Source of the DNA: Isoetes taiwanensis
Taxonomy: Eukaryota > Streptophyta > Lycopodiopsida > Isoetales > Isoetaceae
Reading direction: 5' to 3'
Assembly (NCBI GenBank): GCA_021234155.1
Contig: JAJEKV010000532.1
Location: forward strand, 62,001-126,000
Length of the DNA stretch: 64,000 bases
Part shown: in pieces, positions 34,571 to 47,000 of the stretch
How positions within the stretch are numbered: the first letter of the stretch is position 1
How the letters are laid out: each line of letters opens with the position of its first letter
The notes under the pieces: generated by a model
Seen by the model: the letters and a program-made list of their open reading frames with translations, nothing else
Told to the model about the DNA's origin: nothing
Databases searched by the model: none
Program-made: the position numbers and the translations under genes

Positions 34571-34949
34571 ACCCTAAACCAGCAAACTTGCTGGCAACCA
34601 TTCTAGGCCACCTGCACACAAGCCAAGCAAACAATTTACATCAGTAGCATTGTTGAGATGATCATGTAATCACATAGCCCCTTGTGATTTCATGATCATC
34701 TCAACAACTAAAATAAAGCAAGAAACAAATTAGAAAGATTAACCCGGATTACAAGCACGCCAATAAAGTGTGGACTCTTTGCAAACAAACTACAAAATAA
34801 GAAGAGTGATATTGATCTTCCATGCACAATACAAAAAGAATTTCGCCAAGAATTCTGGAATTTCAAATATCAAACTGTAGTTTCATAAATTTTAACTTAA
34901 AAAAACAACAGTTCATATCTCACATAACATTTTTAAAGCACCTTAAATT

Positions 34950-35575
34950 CCAAGACTCTCCAAGTGATCTTTTGACTTCTTTCATTAGAGGTAATTTGAG
35001 ATCTCATTTTGTCCCATTAAGGGATGCTTAAAAGCCACATTAGCTTTTAAACCTGTCCAATAAGAGAAGAGCTCCAAGTGTATTTTATTCAAAGATTATG
35101 TGGCAAAGCCAAGAATTAATGCGGTTCTAACTAACTTTTTGCGGTGTCATTTTTCTACTATAACTTTTGATCAAAAACTCGATTCGAACACTATTTGTGG
35201 CAATGGATTCGATCTCCTCAAGATCTTTCTAATGACAACCATTATTTATATCTTTTGGGATGTAAATATATAAGAAAAGAGCAAAAAAACATATTTTTAA
35301 GGTTAACACATATGGCTTGTATTGAATTACATCATAACCATATATCACTTGAAAGATCTTTTCATTCCGCAGATCTAATGCAACAAACGCCGCAAACATT
35401 TTCATGAGTAGATCAAAAGTTATAGGGAAAAAACAACGGCAATGAAGTTGTTAATCTTTGCATTAATTGCAGCTTTGATGTAGAGTACTCATTCTATTGG
35501 AGGATTCTTATGGGGACAAAAGGAGATCTCAAATTACCTCTAATGCCCTCAGACAGATCATCCAATGTCTTGGTT
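34950..35575. mobile_element. Terminal-inverted-repeat (MITE-like) element
   Basis: The left end CCAAGACTCTCCAAGTGATC ... ATTAGAGGTAATTTGAGATC matches in reverse complement the right end GAGATCTCAAATTACCTCTA ... ATCCAATGTCTTGG. This gives imperfect inverted repeats of about 70 bp. A second inverted pair (CTATAACTTTTGATC and GATCAAAAGTTATAG) lies inside. Length is about 625 bp with no transposase. It ends 65 bp before the LTR retrotransposon. Confidence 0.65.
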
Positions 35576-35639
35576 TTCTTTGCGAACAAAGGAGAATTGA
35601 TGTCTCTCGCCATGATAACCATTAGGTTCTGTCCAATAC

Positions 35640-36361
35640 TGATATGAAGCAGGCTAGGGGTTTATCCAAAATCAAAATGGCTAAGGCAATTCAGGGGCGA
35701 TAATATTCCAAGGACTTTGACAAAGGGAATATGTGTTTATAAACAACCATTACAAATATGGACAAAAGGGCTTTTACAAATGCAACATATGTTAACATAA
35801 AAAAGATGGGGTCGTGAATAAAAGAAAAAGGGGAATTGCATCGAACACTTGGTCTTATTGCCGCTATTTTCAAGCATAAAAGGTCGGAGACGAGAATAGC
35901 TGAAGAAATGCCTTTTACGGAAGAGAAAAGGCCCGATTTGGGTTTAAAAGGAGACGTCGGCATCGATTTAGAGATCGTAGAAGACCCCGCCTTCAAATCC
36001 GGACACCAGCAAGAACCCGTTTTTTAGCCTCTGCCTCGATTCAACTTGTAAGGGTCAGAGACGATCGAATCTTTTTTGAAGCTCCTCGGCTTAAGTCTTT
36101 AGTTGATGTAAATCGGATTAGCCTGGTGCTTAAGGAAGATAAGCCCCGATCTAATCCTTTATTGTGAGCCCCTTTAGAATTGGCCTTAGTCTTGGATCGG
36201 TTGGATTGGGTAAGGCTAACGCTTCATTTCCTATTGTGGAAATTTCGTATTCTTGCTCATGTGTTGAGCAAATCCATAAATTTATCCTAAGTCTTAATTC
36301 TTGGCCTGTTCTTGTTGTTTCCTGTTGACGGATTTAAGCTATAACCCTTTGAGTTGTATCA
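35640..36361 (+). repeat. 5' LTR
   Basis: 722 bp, TG...CA ends. It is aligned throughout with the 3' LTR, sharing for example GGGCGATAATATTCCAAGGA, GAAGAAATGCCTTTTACGGA and GGAGACGTCGGCATCGATTT. It would carry the element's promoter. Confidence 0.93.
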
Positions 36362-36363
36362 AA

Positions 36364-36386
36364 GTGGTATCGTGAGCCTATCGATC
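36364..36386 (+). promoter_or_regulatory. Primer-binding site, initiator tRNA-Met
   Basis: TGGTATCGTGAGCC followed by TATCGATCC, two bases after the LTR, resembles the plant consensus TGGTATCAGAGCC complementary to the 3' end of initiator tRNA-Met, with small changes. Confidence 0.8.
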
Positions 36387-36400
36387 CACGTGCACTGATT

Positions 36401-36610
36401 AATGGCCCAAAACCGTTTTAACATCTCGAGAAGTGATATCAGCAAGTTTTAGCCAATGCTAGTTACATTCGTCCCAAATAGCATTGCCTACACCGCTAAT
36501 CGGCGGAATATGAAAAGCGATTGATAGATTGGCTATTCATCAAGACCGTTTCTTACCGGATATTCCCAGCCCGACCACCTCGCGAATGATCCTCCACCAG
36601 AATCCTCCAC
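36401..36610 (+). pseudogene. gag 5' portion
   Basis: ATG at 36401, 37 bases after the start of the primer-binding site, begins MAQNRFNISRSDISKF and then hits a stop. Coding-like sequence goes on in other frames (IAYTANRRN near 36485, PPPESSTQYVA near 36590). Taken with the gag remainder at 39.17 kb, this is the N-terminal end of a Gag split by inserted sequence. Confidence 0.5.
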
Positions 36611-36822
36611 CCAATATGTAGCATAATAACGGGGGTTTTTTTTTGTGTTTTTTTATGCGCTTTTCATAAAGGTTTTCCTAAGATTTCATGGCGATTCGAA
36701 TGGATGTACTAATCATTACATCTAGAGTGCACCATTTCTTAGTCGATTGATTTAGCTTTTTTTTTTTCAATGGTTCAACATCAAGGGCTCACAACAAAAG
36801 CCCTCTTTTATTTTAGGGGATG
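36600..36822. repeat. Dispersed repeat, inverted partner at 1895-2176
   Basis: Contains GTAGCATAATAACGGGGG, GGTTTTCCTAAGATTTC, ACATCTAGAGTGCACCATTT and CTCACAACAAAAGCCCTC, matching the reverse complement of the left-hand copy. It lies within the LTR element, between gag pieces. Confidence 0.7.
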
Positions 36823-37164
36823 AACATGCAAGCCTCTAGATAGCATTTCGGGGCATTCTTGCAAAAAAATTAATGTTCTTGTGATCGAGTGGAAACAGAT
36901 TTGGAGTGGAAGCGTATTTGAACAAGCATTTCATTTGGTTTGTATGTGCGTAACGTAAGAGCGTGAAAAGCTTTAGTGCTTTAGTCTGCGAGGATGATCG
37001 GCCGGATGCTTGCTTCACCGGTTTGTGCTACATATTCAAAGTTTCCATGGCATGGTGCGTGTTGATATTCTTTTTGAGTGTGTTGATATTTAGCATGCTA
37101 AAGTCGAGATGGAGACAGATCTTGCGTTGAAACCCACGGGCCTAAACTGGAGCCATGAGTTTAC

Positions 37165-37455
37165 ATTGTTCACTTTTTCCTCGCAAAACCCTGCGCAACC
37201 CGTGGTCTTGAGTGAGATTCGCCCAATCCAATGGGTTTTGCATCCATTTTTGTAACCTCGCCATGTTCGAATGCCGAAACCCTAAAGTTGTGCCGCCATA
37301 GCCGGATCTCCTCGCCTTTTTCCTCGCAAAACCCTCCCAAACATGTGTCTTCTCAACATCTAGGAACAGCATAGTTAGATTCGCCAAATCCGATTGGTTT
37401 TGCATCCGTTTTGATAAGCTCCCATGATCGAATCGCGTAAAACCCTAAAGTAGCC
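37165..37455. repeat. About 145-bp tandem duplication
   Basis: TTTTTCCTCGCAAAACCCT occurs at about 37167 and 37318. Each copy continues with a GATTCGCC-AATCC segment, GGTTTTGCATCC and CCCTAAAGT. Function unknown; it is part of the block inserted in gag. Confidence 0.8.
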
Positions 37456-38756
37456 CTAATATCGGCTCCGCCCGAAAATCCCATGGTTGGACACAAAAGA
37501 GCATGGTGTGCAAATGTTTGTTATGGTTATGAAATGCGGGGAGTTTCTATGCAGCTTCAAAATAGATATCAAAGGCGGCAGCTTACACAAGTTAAGGCTT
37601 TGAAAGGCCGGAAGGATGGATGTTGTTTGGGGAGAAACAACAGTATGAAGGGTCGGATTATGGCTGCTCTACCCTCTAATTTTCGTTTCTGAGGATTCCA
37701 ATTCTTTATTGGCTTTAAGCTGCGACCGGAATAGTAATGCAGACGACGACTCGAATGGCGGATGGGTGTCCGTGGGCTTGCTGCTATTATAATGGCGGTT
37801 GGTAATTTCATTAACACAATGGCCCGCGATGCAGAGAGGAGGAAAGGAAAGGAAACCATATCACAGCTTGTCTTCAAAGTAGCAAGGACCACGCCAATTT
37901 TGTAAAGCTTTTATTTAAGCATGAGAGCTTGCATTAAGTTGCTCTGAGCTTCCACTAAGTTGTCAGTTAGTTGAGTTTTCGTCTTTGATCGGCATTCGGA
38001 GTCGGTTGTTCTTTGCATCAAACACAGATAGGCGGTCTTGATTTCTCGACCGATGAATCCGGAGGCCTGTCTAGTTTTGTTAAAAGCCCGCAAGGAAGAG
38101 TCAAGACATGTCTATAGTAGTACAAATAATATCATGAGATGAGGACAAAAGAAAGAAAAGCATCGATGAAACTAGCAAGGACCTCACCGTTCTCTGCAAC
38201 CTTTATTCAAAGATGTGGCATGTTGGGGTTAGTAGGCATTGCCCTTGCTTTGGGGATGACGGATTTTTGGTTCATTGAGAAGGCGAGTATGACCTTTACT
38301 AAATATGCAATGTTTATTGATAAACACACCGAAATGAAAAGATAAGGATGGTAGGACAAGGATAAACATGTGGTTGTTTTGCTTCCAAGGAAGTCAGGAT
38401 TAGAGAGTAATTGATTATGAATGTATCAAGTTTAGATTGAACATAACGGGTCATTTAAAGTTTCTAGAGCTAGGTGCACTGTGAGGCACATCGTCATCTA
38501 ATTAGCTACCCCGGGCCAAGTTCTTTGGGTTGGATTTTTCCTACCATCAACTGCAGATACATGATTTCAAAACAGGTTTGAATATGACATTCTTATCAAA
38601 TGCATAGTATAGGGTATACATTGTGCTTATGAGCATCTCTTGCTTGTCAATATGTTTCAATATCTATCTACCATCATGCTAATGCTAGATATTATGTTAC
38701 TTCAGATTATTTTTACCATTACGTATTACATATTGCTAGATGTTTTACGTATGTTT

Positions 38757-39162
38757 GTTTTAGGGTCCGAAGGGCCCAAATTTTTTAGTACAATAACCAA
38801 CACATAACTACCATTGACATTAATTAACACAACCATTGGGTCCAACATTTAAATTAAAATCCCCTTAAACCCCTTTGGTTTGGGTGCATATTCACCGCGG
38901 GGGTGGCGTAGGGCACCCGAGAGCCCTCATAATTGTATTTTGCACGCATTTAAATCAACACCATATAGTATTCCCGCTTTGAAATCTTATAGTATTTTGC
39001 GAATCTTGTTATACAAGATAGCAAATTTTGTACTTGCATACCCACAAAGCGAGGAACTTTACGCGGTGTAGATTAAGGAATAAGGTGAATATGCCTATCC
39101 AACGACTCTGGTTGCGGAGTCACCCCCGTGTGAATATGCACCCAAACCAAAGGGGGTTTCGT
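38757..39162. mobile_element. Foldback/MITE-like element, copy B (truncated)
   Basis: Opposite orientation to copy A: TAACTACCATTGACATTAAT and CCCCTTAAACCCC open it. GAGAGCCCTCATAATTGTAT in its core is the reverse complement of copy A's core. The distal arm stops at CCCAAACCAAAGGGGG and runs straight into gag sequence, so that end is truncated. Confidence 0.65.
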
Positions 39163-39165
39163 GAA

Positions 39166-40160
39166 ATGGTTGGAGAAAGTAGATGTGCCTACTTTTTAAA
39201 GGAAGAAGATCACGAGGCCAATCAAAGTAGTCAGTTTCTTAAGTCATTGGGAAAAATTCTTTGACCGTGCAAAGCAACCGACGTGGAAAAACCGCAGCTA
39301 TGGATAGCTATTTGAAAAGATAAGAAAGCCCAAGCCCGGTGGCAAGGTCGGCGAGAGTGTGATCCTAAGATAGACACATGGGAAAGATTCAAGAAAGCAT
39401 TTGAATCGCAATACCTTCCTTCTAATTATCAAAGTGAGTTAAGAAGAGCATGGGATCAATCAAAACAAAGAAGACACGGGAAACAATCGGTCTTACACCT
39501 CGAAATTTATCCATTTGGCTGCTTTAATAAGGAACCTAGATGGGGATGAACTCCCTACGAAAAAAATATGTTAATGGGTGTAAGGATGATATATAATGCG
39601 AGTAATTGGAGATCCTAAATTCGAAAAGATTTAGATGGGGCTATAAAGATGGCATCCGCGGATGAGCGGAAGTTGGATCCCAAAACACGAAAAGTTAGAT
39701 ATTTGGGACGAGGTAACCTCTGACGAAGAGAGTAAGAAGAAAGAGAAGAAGAATGGGAATAAAGATTCGATAGGCAGTCAAAAGAAAAAAGATACAACGG
39801 GAAGTAAATGGAGAGAACAATGGGTCCGAAGAAGCTGACACCTCAATTAAGAAGAATGAACCAAAAAGAGGATGCTTTAGATGTGGAGGAAAGCATTTTA
39901 TTAAGAACTGTCCTTTTGGAGAAGGGGTATTATAAAAGTTGAACCTCCTAAATCCCAGATACAATTCGGATGCATGCTTTAGAGGCCTAAGCCCGTGGAG
40001 CCAATAGTCGGAGACCTCAAAGGCTGGGAGAAACCTCAAAGCGGGGAGAGGAGGCTAAGAAGAGTAAGCTTCCACCTAAGAGGGAGCGAGAAAAGCTGCC
40101 GCTAAGGAGAAGAGATGGCTCCAAATGGGAACTTTAGGATGAATATTTGGTGACTTCTCT
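39166..40160 (+). pseudogene. gag core and zinc knuckle
   Basis: The plus strand reads DPKIDTWERFKKAFESQYLP then SELRRAWDQSKQ (39360-39460), the W-x-x-F-x-x-x-F-x-x-x-Y pattern of the Retrotrans_gag domain. A Lys/Glu-rich linker follows, then CFRCGGKHFIKNC at 39873-39911. That is a CCHC zinc knuckle with spacing C-x2-C-x3-H-x4-C, one residue shorter than the usual x4; a codon appears deleted. A basic tail (PPKREREKLPLRRRDGSKWE) and a short acidic end follow. Frameshifts and stops disable it. No pol follows. Confidence 0.75.
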
Positions 40161-40202
40161 TCCTGGAGAGGTTGCAGAAACTTTTGTAAGTGAAATTCTT
40201 TA

Positions 40203-40470
40203 TTAGGTATAAAGAGTAGGATTTTCAAGTTGATTTTCTTTATTTGGCATAAGGAATAGATATTTTGAATGTGTATACCATGGTAGATTAGCTACTACGA
40301 TTGCAATGTAGCCAGCTTGAACATGGTATACTAGTTGAGAATGCCTCTTGAAGATTAGTGGTTGTGACTTGCAAAGACACCGGCTTGACAAGAGAGCATA
40401 AGATGTAATTCTTGGAAGATTAGTAATTGTGGATTGCAACACAATTGGCTTGACAAATTACATCTGTACC
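40203..40470. repeat. Short diverged tandem repeat before the 3' LTR
   Basis: TTGGAAGATTAGTAATTGTG and TTGAAGATTAGTGGTTGTGA copies are each followed by a GGCTTGACA segment. It sits in the non-coding part between gag and the polypurine tract. Confidence 0.65.
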
Positions 40471-40592
40471 TTGGAGGTAATGAGGGGTATTCGTGTACTT
40501 TGGTAGTACAAGAATATCCGTAACTATTTCGAGTTGTCAGCGGGGAATAAAGAAATCTCTACGGAATCTTGTTGATCGTAGGCGATCAACCT

Positions 40593-40607
40593 TGAGAAGG
40601 GATGGAT
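40593..40607 (+). promoter_or_regulatory. Polypurine tract
   Basis: GAGAAGGGATGGAT lies immediately before the 3' LTR, the position where plus-strand DNA synthesis is primed in LTR retrotransposons. Confidence 0.7.
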
Positions 40608-41335
40608 TGATATGAAGCAGACTAGGGGGAGCGATCCAAAATCAAAATGGCAAAGGCAATTCAAGGGGCGATAATATTCCAAGGACTTTGACAAGGGGAA
40701 TATGTGTTTATAAACAACCATTACAAATATGGACAAAAGGGCTTTTACAAATGCAACATATGTTAACACAAAAAAAAAAGATGGGGTCGTGAATAAAAGA
40801 AAAAGGGGGAATTGCATCGAAACACTTGGCGCGCTGCTATTTTCGCGCACAAAAAGGTCGAAGACCAGAATAGCTGAAGAAATGCCTTTTACGGAAGAGA
40901 AAAGGCCCAATTTGGGTTTAAAAGGAGACGTCGGCATCGATTTAGAGATCAGAAAACCCCTGCCTTCAAATCCGACACCAGCAACCCGGTTTTTAGCCTC
41001 TGCCTCCAGATTCAACTTGCAAGGGCTGTAGACAGATCCGAATCTGTTTTTGAAGCTCCCTGGCTTAAGTCTTTAGCTGATGTAAATCGGATTATCTGGT
41101 GCTTAAGGAAGATGAGCCCTGATCTAATCCTTTATTGTGAGCCCCTTTGGAATTGGCCTTAGTCTTGGATCCGGTTGGGCGGATAAACTGCTGCTTCATT
41201 TCCTATTGTGGAAATTTTATATTCTTGCTCATGTGTTGAGCGAATCCATAAATTTATCCTAAGTCTTAATTCTTGGCCGTGTTCTTGTTGTTTCCCGTTG
41301 ACCGGTTTAAGTCAGTAACCCTTTGAGTTGTATCA
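40608..41335 (+). repeat. 3' LTR
   Basis: 728 bp, TG...CA ends, collinear with the 5' LTR apart from substitutions and small indels. Followed by ATTAC, the near-perfect target duplicate. Confidence 0.93.
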
Positions 41336-41599
41336 ATTACTCACTTGGATTTCGAATTCTACACCACCATCTTCCACTGCTACCTCAACATGCCTACATG
41401 CTCTTTTCCTGCAGTGCTCATTCCATGAACATTCATGGGTGTCTTCAATACTGCAACCAATACATGGACCACTATCTTCCGGGTTCTGGCTATCCTGAAA
41501 TACTGCCAATACTTGGTCCTGAGATTACGGTTGGTCTACATCCGGGTTCGAGGTATAATTGGCAAGTCAATGGTTAAGTTCTTACCATCGGGTTCAATG

Positions 41600-43012
41600 G
41601 TCAAGTCAATGCATGCGCTGGCGTTTGATCTTTCTTTGCCGGTTGCAACACCATAACTTCATCATCATCGGAAGATGATGATTCCACCCAACATTTCTTT
41701 TTCTTGTTCTCTTACGGTTTTCCCCTTGTAATCTCTTTTGTCTTCCCTATCCTTTTTAGCACGTTCTTTCCCTTGCTTTCTCTCTTTTTTGCCTCCTTCT
41801 TCTCTTCTTGGATTCTTTTCTTCTCCTCAATTTTCTCTTGTCTAACGCGTGTTGCCTCCTCATCTCTCTTACATTTGTTTCAAGCTAGCGGTTAACACCT
41901 CATCCGAGTAACATACAATTTTCCTTTCAAACCGAAGGCAATTTCCTCTTCTCTTTTTTTGAACTTGTGTTGTAGCTGCAGCTTGTGTAATTGCAATTGC
42001 CAAAATTTGCTAGACCCGGTTCTTTTCGCCCTCGTGACCAAGCTGCCAGCATGATCGCAATACCGGTTTGTTGCCTACTACTGCCCTCGGCAACCAAGCA
42101 AGCGGCAAGCATGATCGGCAGCCGGGAACCTCAATCAGAACTGGGACTTCACATTCCACATGAGGGCCTACAATAGGATTTGAGTTAGGGCTGGCGATGT
42201 GGAATCGGAGAAGGTGCACAAGTAGAAGCATTTTCATTTGGAATTGGAACAAGATTATCAGAAGGAGAATGAGTTGCAGCAATCTGGTTCATGGTAGTCT
42301 CAATTTGATCAGCAATAGTGTCAGGCTTAACTGCAGCAGGCAAATGGCCAAATCCCTGTTTTCTTGAAACCAGCAGCTATGTTTACAGGAATAAGTGAGG
42401 TTTCCAAAGATTTGGAGACAATTGAAGCCAAGTCTTCTTTAAAAGGTTCAAACCCAATCCTAGAATGCATGAAACGTGATCTAAGATTTTTAAAAGCAGT
42501 CTTAAAAGGTGAAAAGCAACTTACATCCAAGGGTTGAAGTCTATGAGAGGTGTGAGGTGGTAGCTGCAGAATGTGAAGTACCATATTCTTGGCCTTTTGA
42601 ATAGTTTGAATAGTTTGAATAGTCACGTGAGAGCCATGGCCATCACAAATGAGAAGATGTGGCCTCTCAACACTAATTCCTCTCGCACACATTTTTTGGA
42701 AGTGATCTGACCAGCCACAAAACAACACATCAGTAATCCAGGCCTTTTTTTGATAGGCCAGAACAGCTCCAAATTCACAACCCAATAAGAGATCAGTATC
42801 CCTCATCCTTTTGCCCTTGAATACATACAAATTTGGCAATTTACCACCCTGTGCATTGACACAACAGAGAATCTGTAAGCCATTCTCTATTGCGGGTATG
42901 GTCTCGATAACATTTCTCATACCCTTTCCTTGCAATAACTTTCGATTCCATTCCTATTCCCCTTTTTGCACTCCGGTCTCATCCGCATTCCACACTTTCA
43001 GGGGAAGGGTCT
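41600..43012 (-). pseudogene. pogo/CENP-B-like transposase, catalytic and C-terminal part
   Basis: The minus strand begins KVWNADETGVQKGE (first catalytic Asp), then after a stop reads NVIETIPAIENGLQILCCVN, LLICDGHGSHVTIQ (second Asp) and LPPHTSHRLQPLDVSCFSPF, the DDE_1 endonuclease signature of pogo/jerky proteins. The frame stays open to KKTGIWPFA. After a frameshift near 42335 it continues AAVKPDTIADQIETT, then (41900-41700) a Lys/Glu-rich coil VRQEKIEEKKRIQEEKKEAK, and ends ESSSSDDDEVMVLQPAKK near 41620. The order DDE core, SPSD-rich linker, charged coil and acidic tail fits plant pogo-like transposases. The DNA-binding half is missing here and present at 51.2-51.8 kb. Confidence 0.85.
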
Positions 43013-43968
43013 AGGCTCAATTTACTATAAACTAGTAGCGTTTGCCGTTGCAGGCATAAATAGATTTTTATGTAGCCATGAAGTTGTAGACATCTATTCA
43101 TCACTTCGGTGATTCAAAAATAAAATAGGAGAAAAATTTAGTATATGTTGTTATGTTCATATTCACAATTTGGTACGTATTAACATTGCAATCATTCCCC
43201 ATTTGCATTATTGCTGTGGTACGTGAAAATGTGATTATAATAAATTATGCTGGTCAAATAGCTTTGTATCATAATATTTCACATGTTGGGGTTGGCAAAC
43301 TTTGAAAACAAAGTGACATGATAGACAACCTACCTATACGGTGGGGCAAAGTAAGAGAGACCGATGTATTCAATTTGAATCGTTGAGTGTTTTTATAGAC
43401 CTAGTTTTAAGAGCAACTTTGCCTTGTTTCAAATAGTTGAGTGATTCTATATACCTAGCTATATACAACGTATGCCTTGATTCTATCTTAGGTTGCTTAT
43501 CAACATGATTGTTGCATGCATTCTAGTTAGACGCGAAGTTGCTAAGCAACATTATTGTTGCTTGGAACTAAACTAATATGTTAATATTGTAGGGAAAATA
43601 CATTACTTGAACAAATGCGCGGAAGAAATACAATGGTTAATAGAATTGAAGAAATGCCATCAAAAGGACTTAAATCCCTTGAGCCAAAGAAGCATATGAA
43701 AATACATGAATTTACCGTTGTGCCCTATCTCATGTAGTTAGATTTGCCTATTACAAAGGTTGCCTCTTGCAATGGTTACTAAGAAAGTTTTCGGACAGAG
43801 TATGCGCGGAACGTGCATTATCAATAGCAATGATCTAGTGCCCGAGAAACATTGGTTGTGCCGGCATAAAAAAGTATGATATTTGGTGTCTTTGTAAGGT
43901 GGTATGTTTCTGTGTGGTTAAAAATGGTCCCATATCCCAATTGGGTTCTCGCGGACGTTAAAAACTCT

Positions 43969-44014
43969 CTTATCTTATCTTATCTTATCTTATCTTATTT
44001 TATCTTATCTTATC
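43969..44014. repeat. (TTATC)n microsatellite
   Basis: About nine TTATC pentamers in a row with one TTATT interruption. Confidence 0.95.
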
Positions 44015-47000
44015 GGGCTTTAGTAACAATATTTTTTTCTTTGATGATTGTGCTATGGTACCCATTTGGGATTAATCCAATTGCCATGTAGTTTAATTTT
44101 CTACTAAGAAGAGACAATTGCCTCGCATTTAACTACAATATAGTGAATCGTCTTTCATGTTGTTTTTAAGGATTAACTAATGAATTCTAAATAATGGACT
44201 TCTAACTATTGAGAGTTCATGTTGTCTATGCCAGCCTTATGCACACATAAGCAAGCTTGTCTTTGTGATGGTTCCTTTCATTTTACCTCATTTCGGTTGT
44301 GAAATAAGCTTTTTGAATTTTCCAAACTTTGTTGTGGTGTCTCTGTATTCTAAACTTAGGACTTACGCCAATTTCAACTTTTTTATTCTTTAAGGGCATT
44401 TTTTATTGTTTAACGCCATACTCTGGTATGGCATATCCTAGTTCTCGGTAATAGCAGAGTATGAGTATTTACAGGTTACTCTCAATCAGACTTATTAACA
44501 AAAACTCCATGGACAACATGCAAGCATCTCCACCTTTATCTAGGATATTCTTAAATAGATTATCTATTTCTAGATTGCACATTAGAACTGCAACACAATA
44601 AGAAGTTTACAATCCTATAATGCTTGAAGTCTATCTGCCAAAGGTTTGATACGTCTATAAAAATTATAGAAAATGGACATCTAGATTCCAACCAGCTGCA
44701 GCAGACACCTTTTCCAAATTCATCTCTATTAGTTATGGTGCCCGGCATTGCCAGGCTTTTCTACAATTTGAAAGGATGGTGGTTTGATTGTTGGCTAGAA
44801 GAAAAAAAATGTGACAATTTTTGTCTTTGATATGATTCTAAATAGGAAGGAAGTTATGAATGTGAGTGTGGGTGCGTGGGGCATTATTGCATGTTTTGTG
44901 TAGATTTGGTGTGCAATAAAAATGCTCAAAGAAGATGCCTTTAGAGTGAAAGCAATTGTCTCTCCTGTAATACATGTCACGTCTCTGACAATGTGTCATA
45001 AATACTCTTACAATGATGGAAAGCATGATAGAGAATGCGACAAAATTGTAGAAATCTAATCCAGGATGGACATGGTAAAACAAATGGGCTCTCAAAATTC
45101 GCTGGCAAAAATTGTAGCGATTCAAATTAGTATGAAGATCGCAAGGCCAACGACATTTAGATATCTATTGGAAACTGAAATTAAGATGACGAATATGGAT
45201 GTCCATACATATGATTAGAGTCATTTTGCGGCATATAGATGATCGTCTTTACAGCAACCATTGAATCTCTTTTCCTTCACATATGAGTAGCAATTTGATA
45301 CACATCTACATTTTCTCATAGAGGAATCGTACAACATGAGTTACAATCCATGTCCCTATTTCCTCAAGAAAAGCTGCAGTTGCTTGTAAGACCTATCCTT
45401 TAGCATACATTTGTTTGTCTTGTTCGTAAGAGTTGTAGAGCATGTCATGGTGAGATTGTGATATTTGGGATATATGGTGAGATGAGATATATTGAAAATC
45501 ATCCATAGAAAGTCTAGATAATTGTGTAAAAAAATGCATTGGTCTCTACTATAGTTCAAAAAGTGCAAATTCGTGCATGTAAGACTTGGAGCCCTATCAT
45601 ATAGTCAATGGCTTGTATGTGACGAAGGTGCAACTATAGACTCCTATATAAATTTATAATTAGCATATACAGAGAGCACGTATGAAATAGTTGCTTGTAA
45701 ATGGCTAAAACATGCAATAGAATTTAGTGTGTATACAGATACGTAGGAAATAGTTGCTTGCAAATGGTCGAAACATGTAAGAATCAAAGTCAAGAATATT
45801 GGGAGGCATATCATTTAGCAAATAAAATGTTGATGAAATGTTGAGATGTTTTTTGAATAAAAGCTAAAACATTTTAAAAATGCAACAGCAATAACCTCCA
45901 CAACATGGTGGCTCAAGTTTCAGTTAAATCCTGGGGTGACATAGACATAGGCTATAAGTTATTTGGAAGTCATGACTTCAAACTCCTGTCTCCTTTGAGC
46001 AATGAGGCATCCAGTCATCCAAAGACTTACCACGAAATCCTCCCTTTACGTAGCAACTACATACAAAGTGTAGACTTACAACAACTGGGGTACCTAATTT
46101 ACAATGTGGCATGCATGAAGTTATATGATCTACAAACTAACAGAATCAACCTAATCTAGACGGAGATTGTATAAGAGCCAGATGTTGGATATGCTGTGGA
46201 TGGAATACCTGAGATCTTCGTTGGACCACCACTCTAGGATATAGAGAGACGCTAATCGTTGCAACTGTGCTGCTATTAGCAAATGAATGAAAATTAAGTG
46301 TTAAATTTTCAAACGAACTGGTTGGCAAGACACATGTTCCAAAATACCCATGACTTTATTCCACCACAATCTGTGCTGCAAATTGTACAATGGAATTGGA
46401 ACATCAAGACTTACAAATGCAGGTCACTAATGGCTGTAGATGGCAAGGCCGTCCCTGGAGTAAATAGCAGTGCCCAAGGAGCATGCACAATTATATAAAC
46501 TTAAAAGCAATTTAAAATGGAAGCACAAATGAAATAGGGAATGTACATGTTGCCTTTTACAACAAACTGGATATTCTAAGCAGCCTATATAGTCTCTGTA
46601 GCCCTTATCTAAACTACCCTTGAAAATTTAAGAAGCTTGAAAAAAAGAGGAGCATTCTTGAGACCACGTAAATCTGAGAGATCAGAGTATGTGATTCATG
46701 TAAGAGATGGATTATTCGATATCGCTTGTGCTCCTTTAATTGGTCATCATTCTTGTTTCTCATGAGTAGCGACCACAAAATACATCTAAGAGGCATACAT
46801 CTTAAATAGCCTAGAAGACTCATGACGGAAGACATACCTACCGGAGAAGCCATAGTTTCATATTCAGCCAGATTTCCTTTTATTCAAATATCAAATTTTT
46901 ATTCAAAATAGGTTAGATTATATTTAGTTTATCAAGGACATGATGTGGATTTTTCGTGCCGGGAATCATTGCTTATGTGATCCCGGCAAGTATAGCCAAA

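Larger units (their letters stand above)
35640..41335 (+). mobile_element. Full-length non-autonomous LTR retrotransposon
   Basis: Two direct LTRs (35640-36361 and 40608-41335) begin TGATATGAAGCAG and end TTGAGTTGTATCA. Flanking five bases are AATAC on the left and ATTAC on the right, a target-site duplication with one mismatch. A primer-binding site for initiator tRNA-Met follows the first LTR. A purine tract GAGAAGGGATGGA precedes the second. The interior holds gag pieces only; I found no protease, reverse transcriptase or integrase motifs, so movement would need enzymes from another element. The interior also carries a dispersed repeat (36.6 kb) and a foldback element (38.8 kb). LTR differences include several indels, so the insertion is not recent. 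Confidence 0.9.

Noticed and set aside
35836-36027. Open frame inside the LTR (also in the 3' LTR)
   Set aside because: It lies wholly within the LTR, differs in length and ends between the two copies, and has no recognised motif.
39615-40039. Open minus-strand frames opposite the gag core
   Set aside because: They are complements of the gag coding sequence, which shows the Retrotrans_gag pattern and a zinc knuckle on the plus strand.
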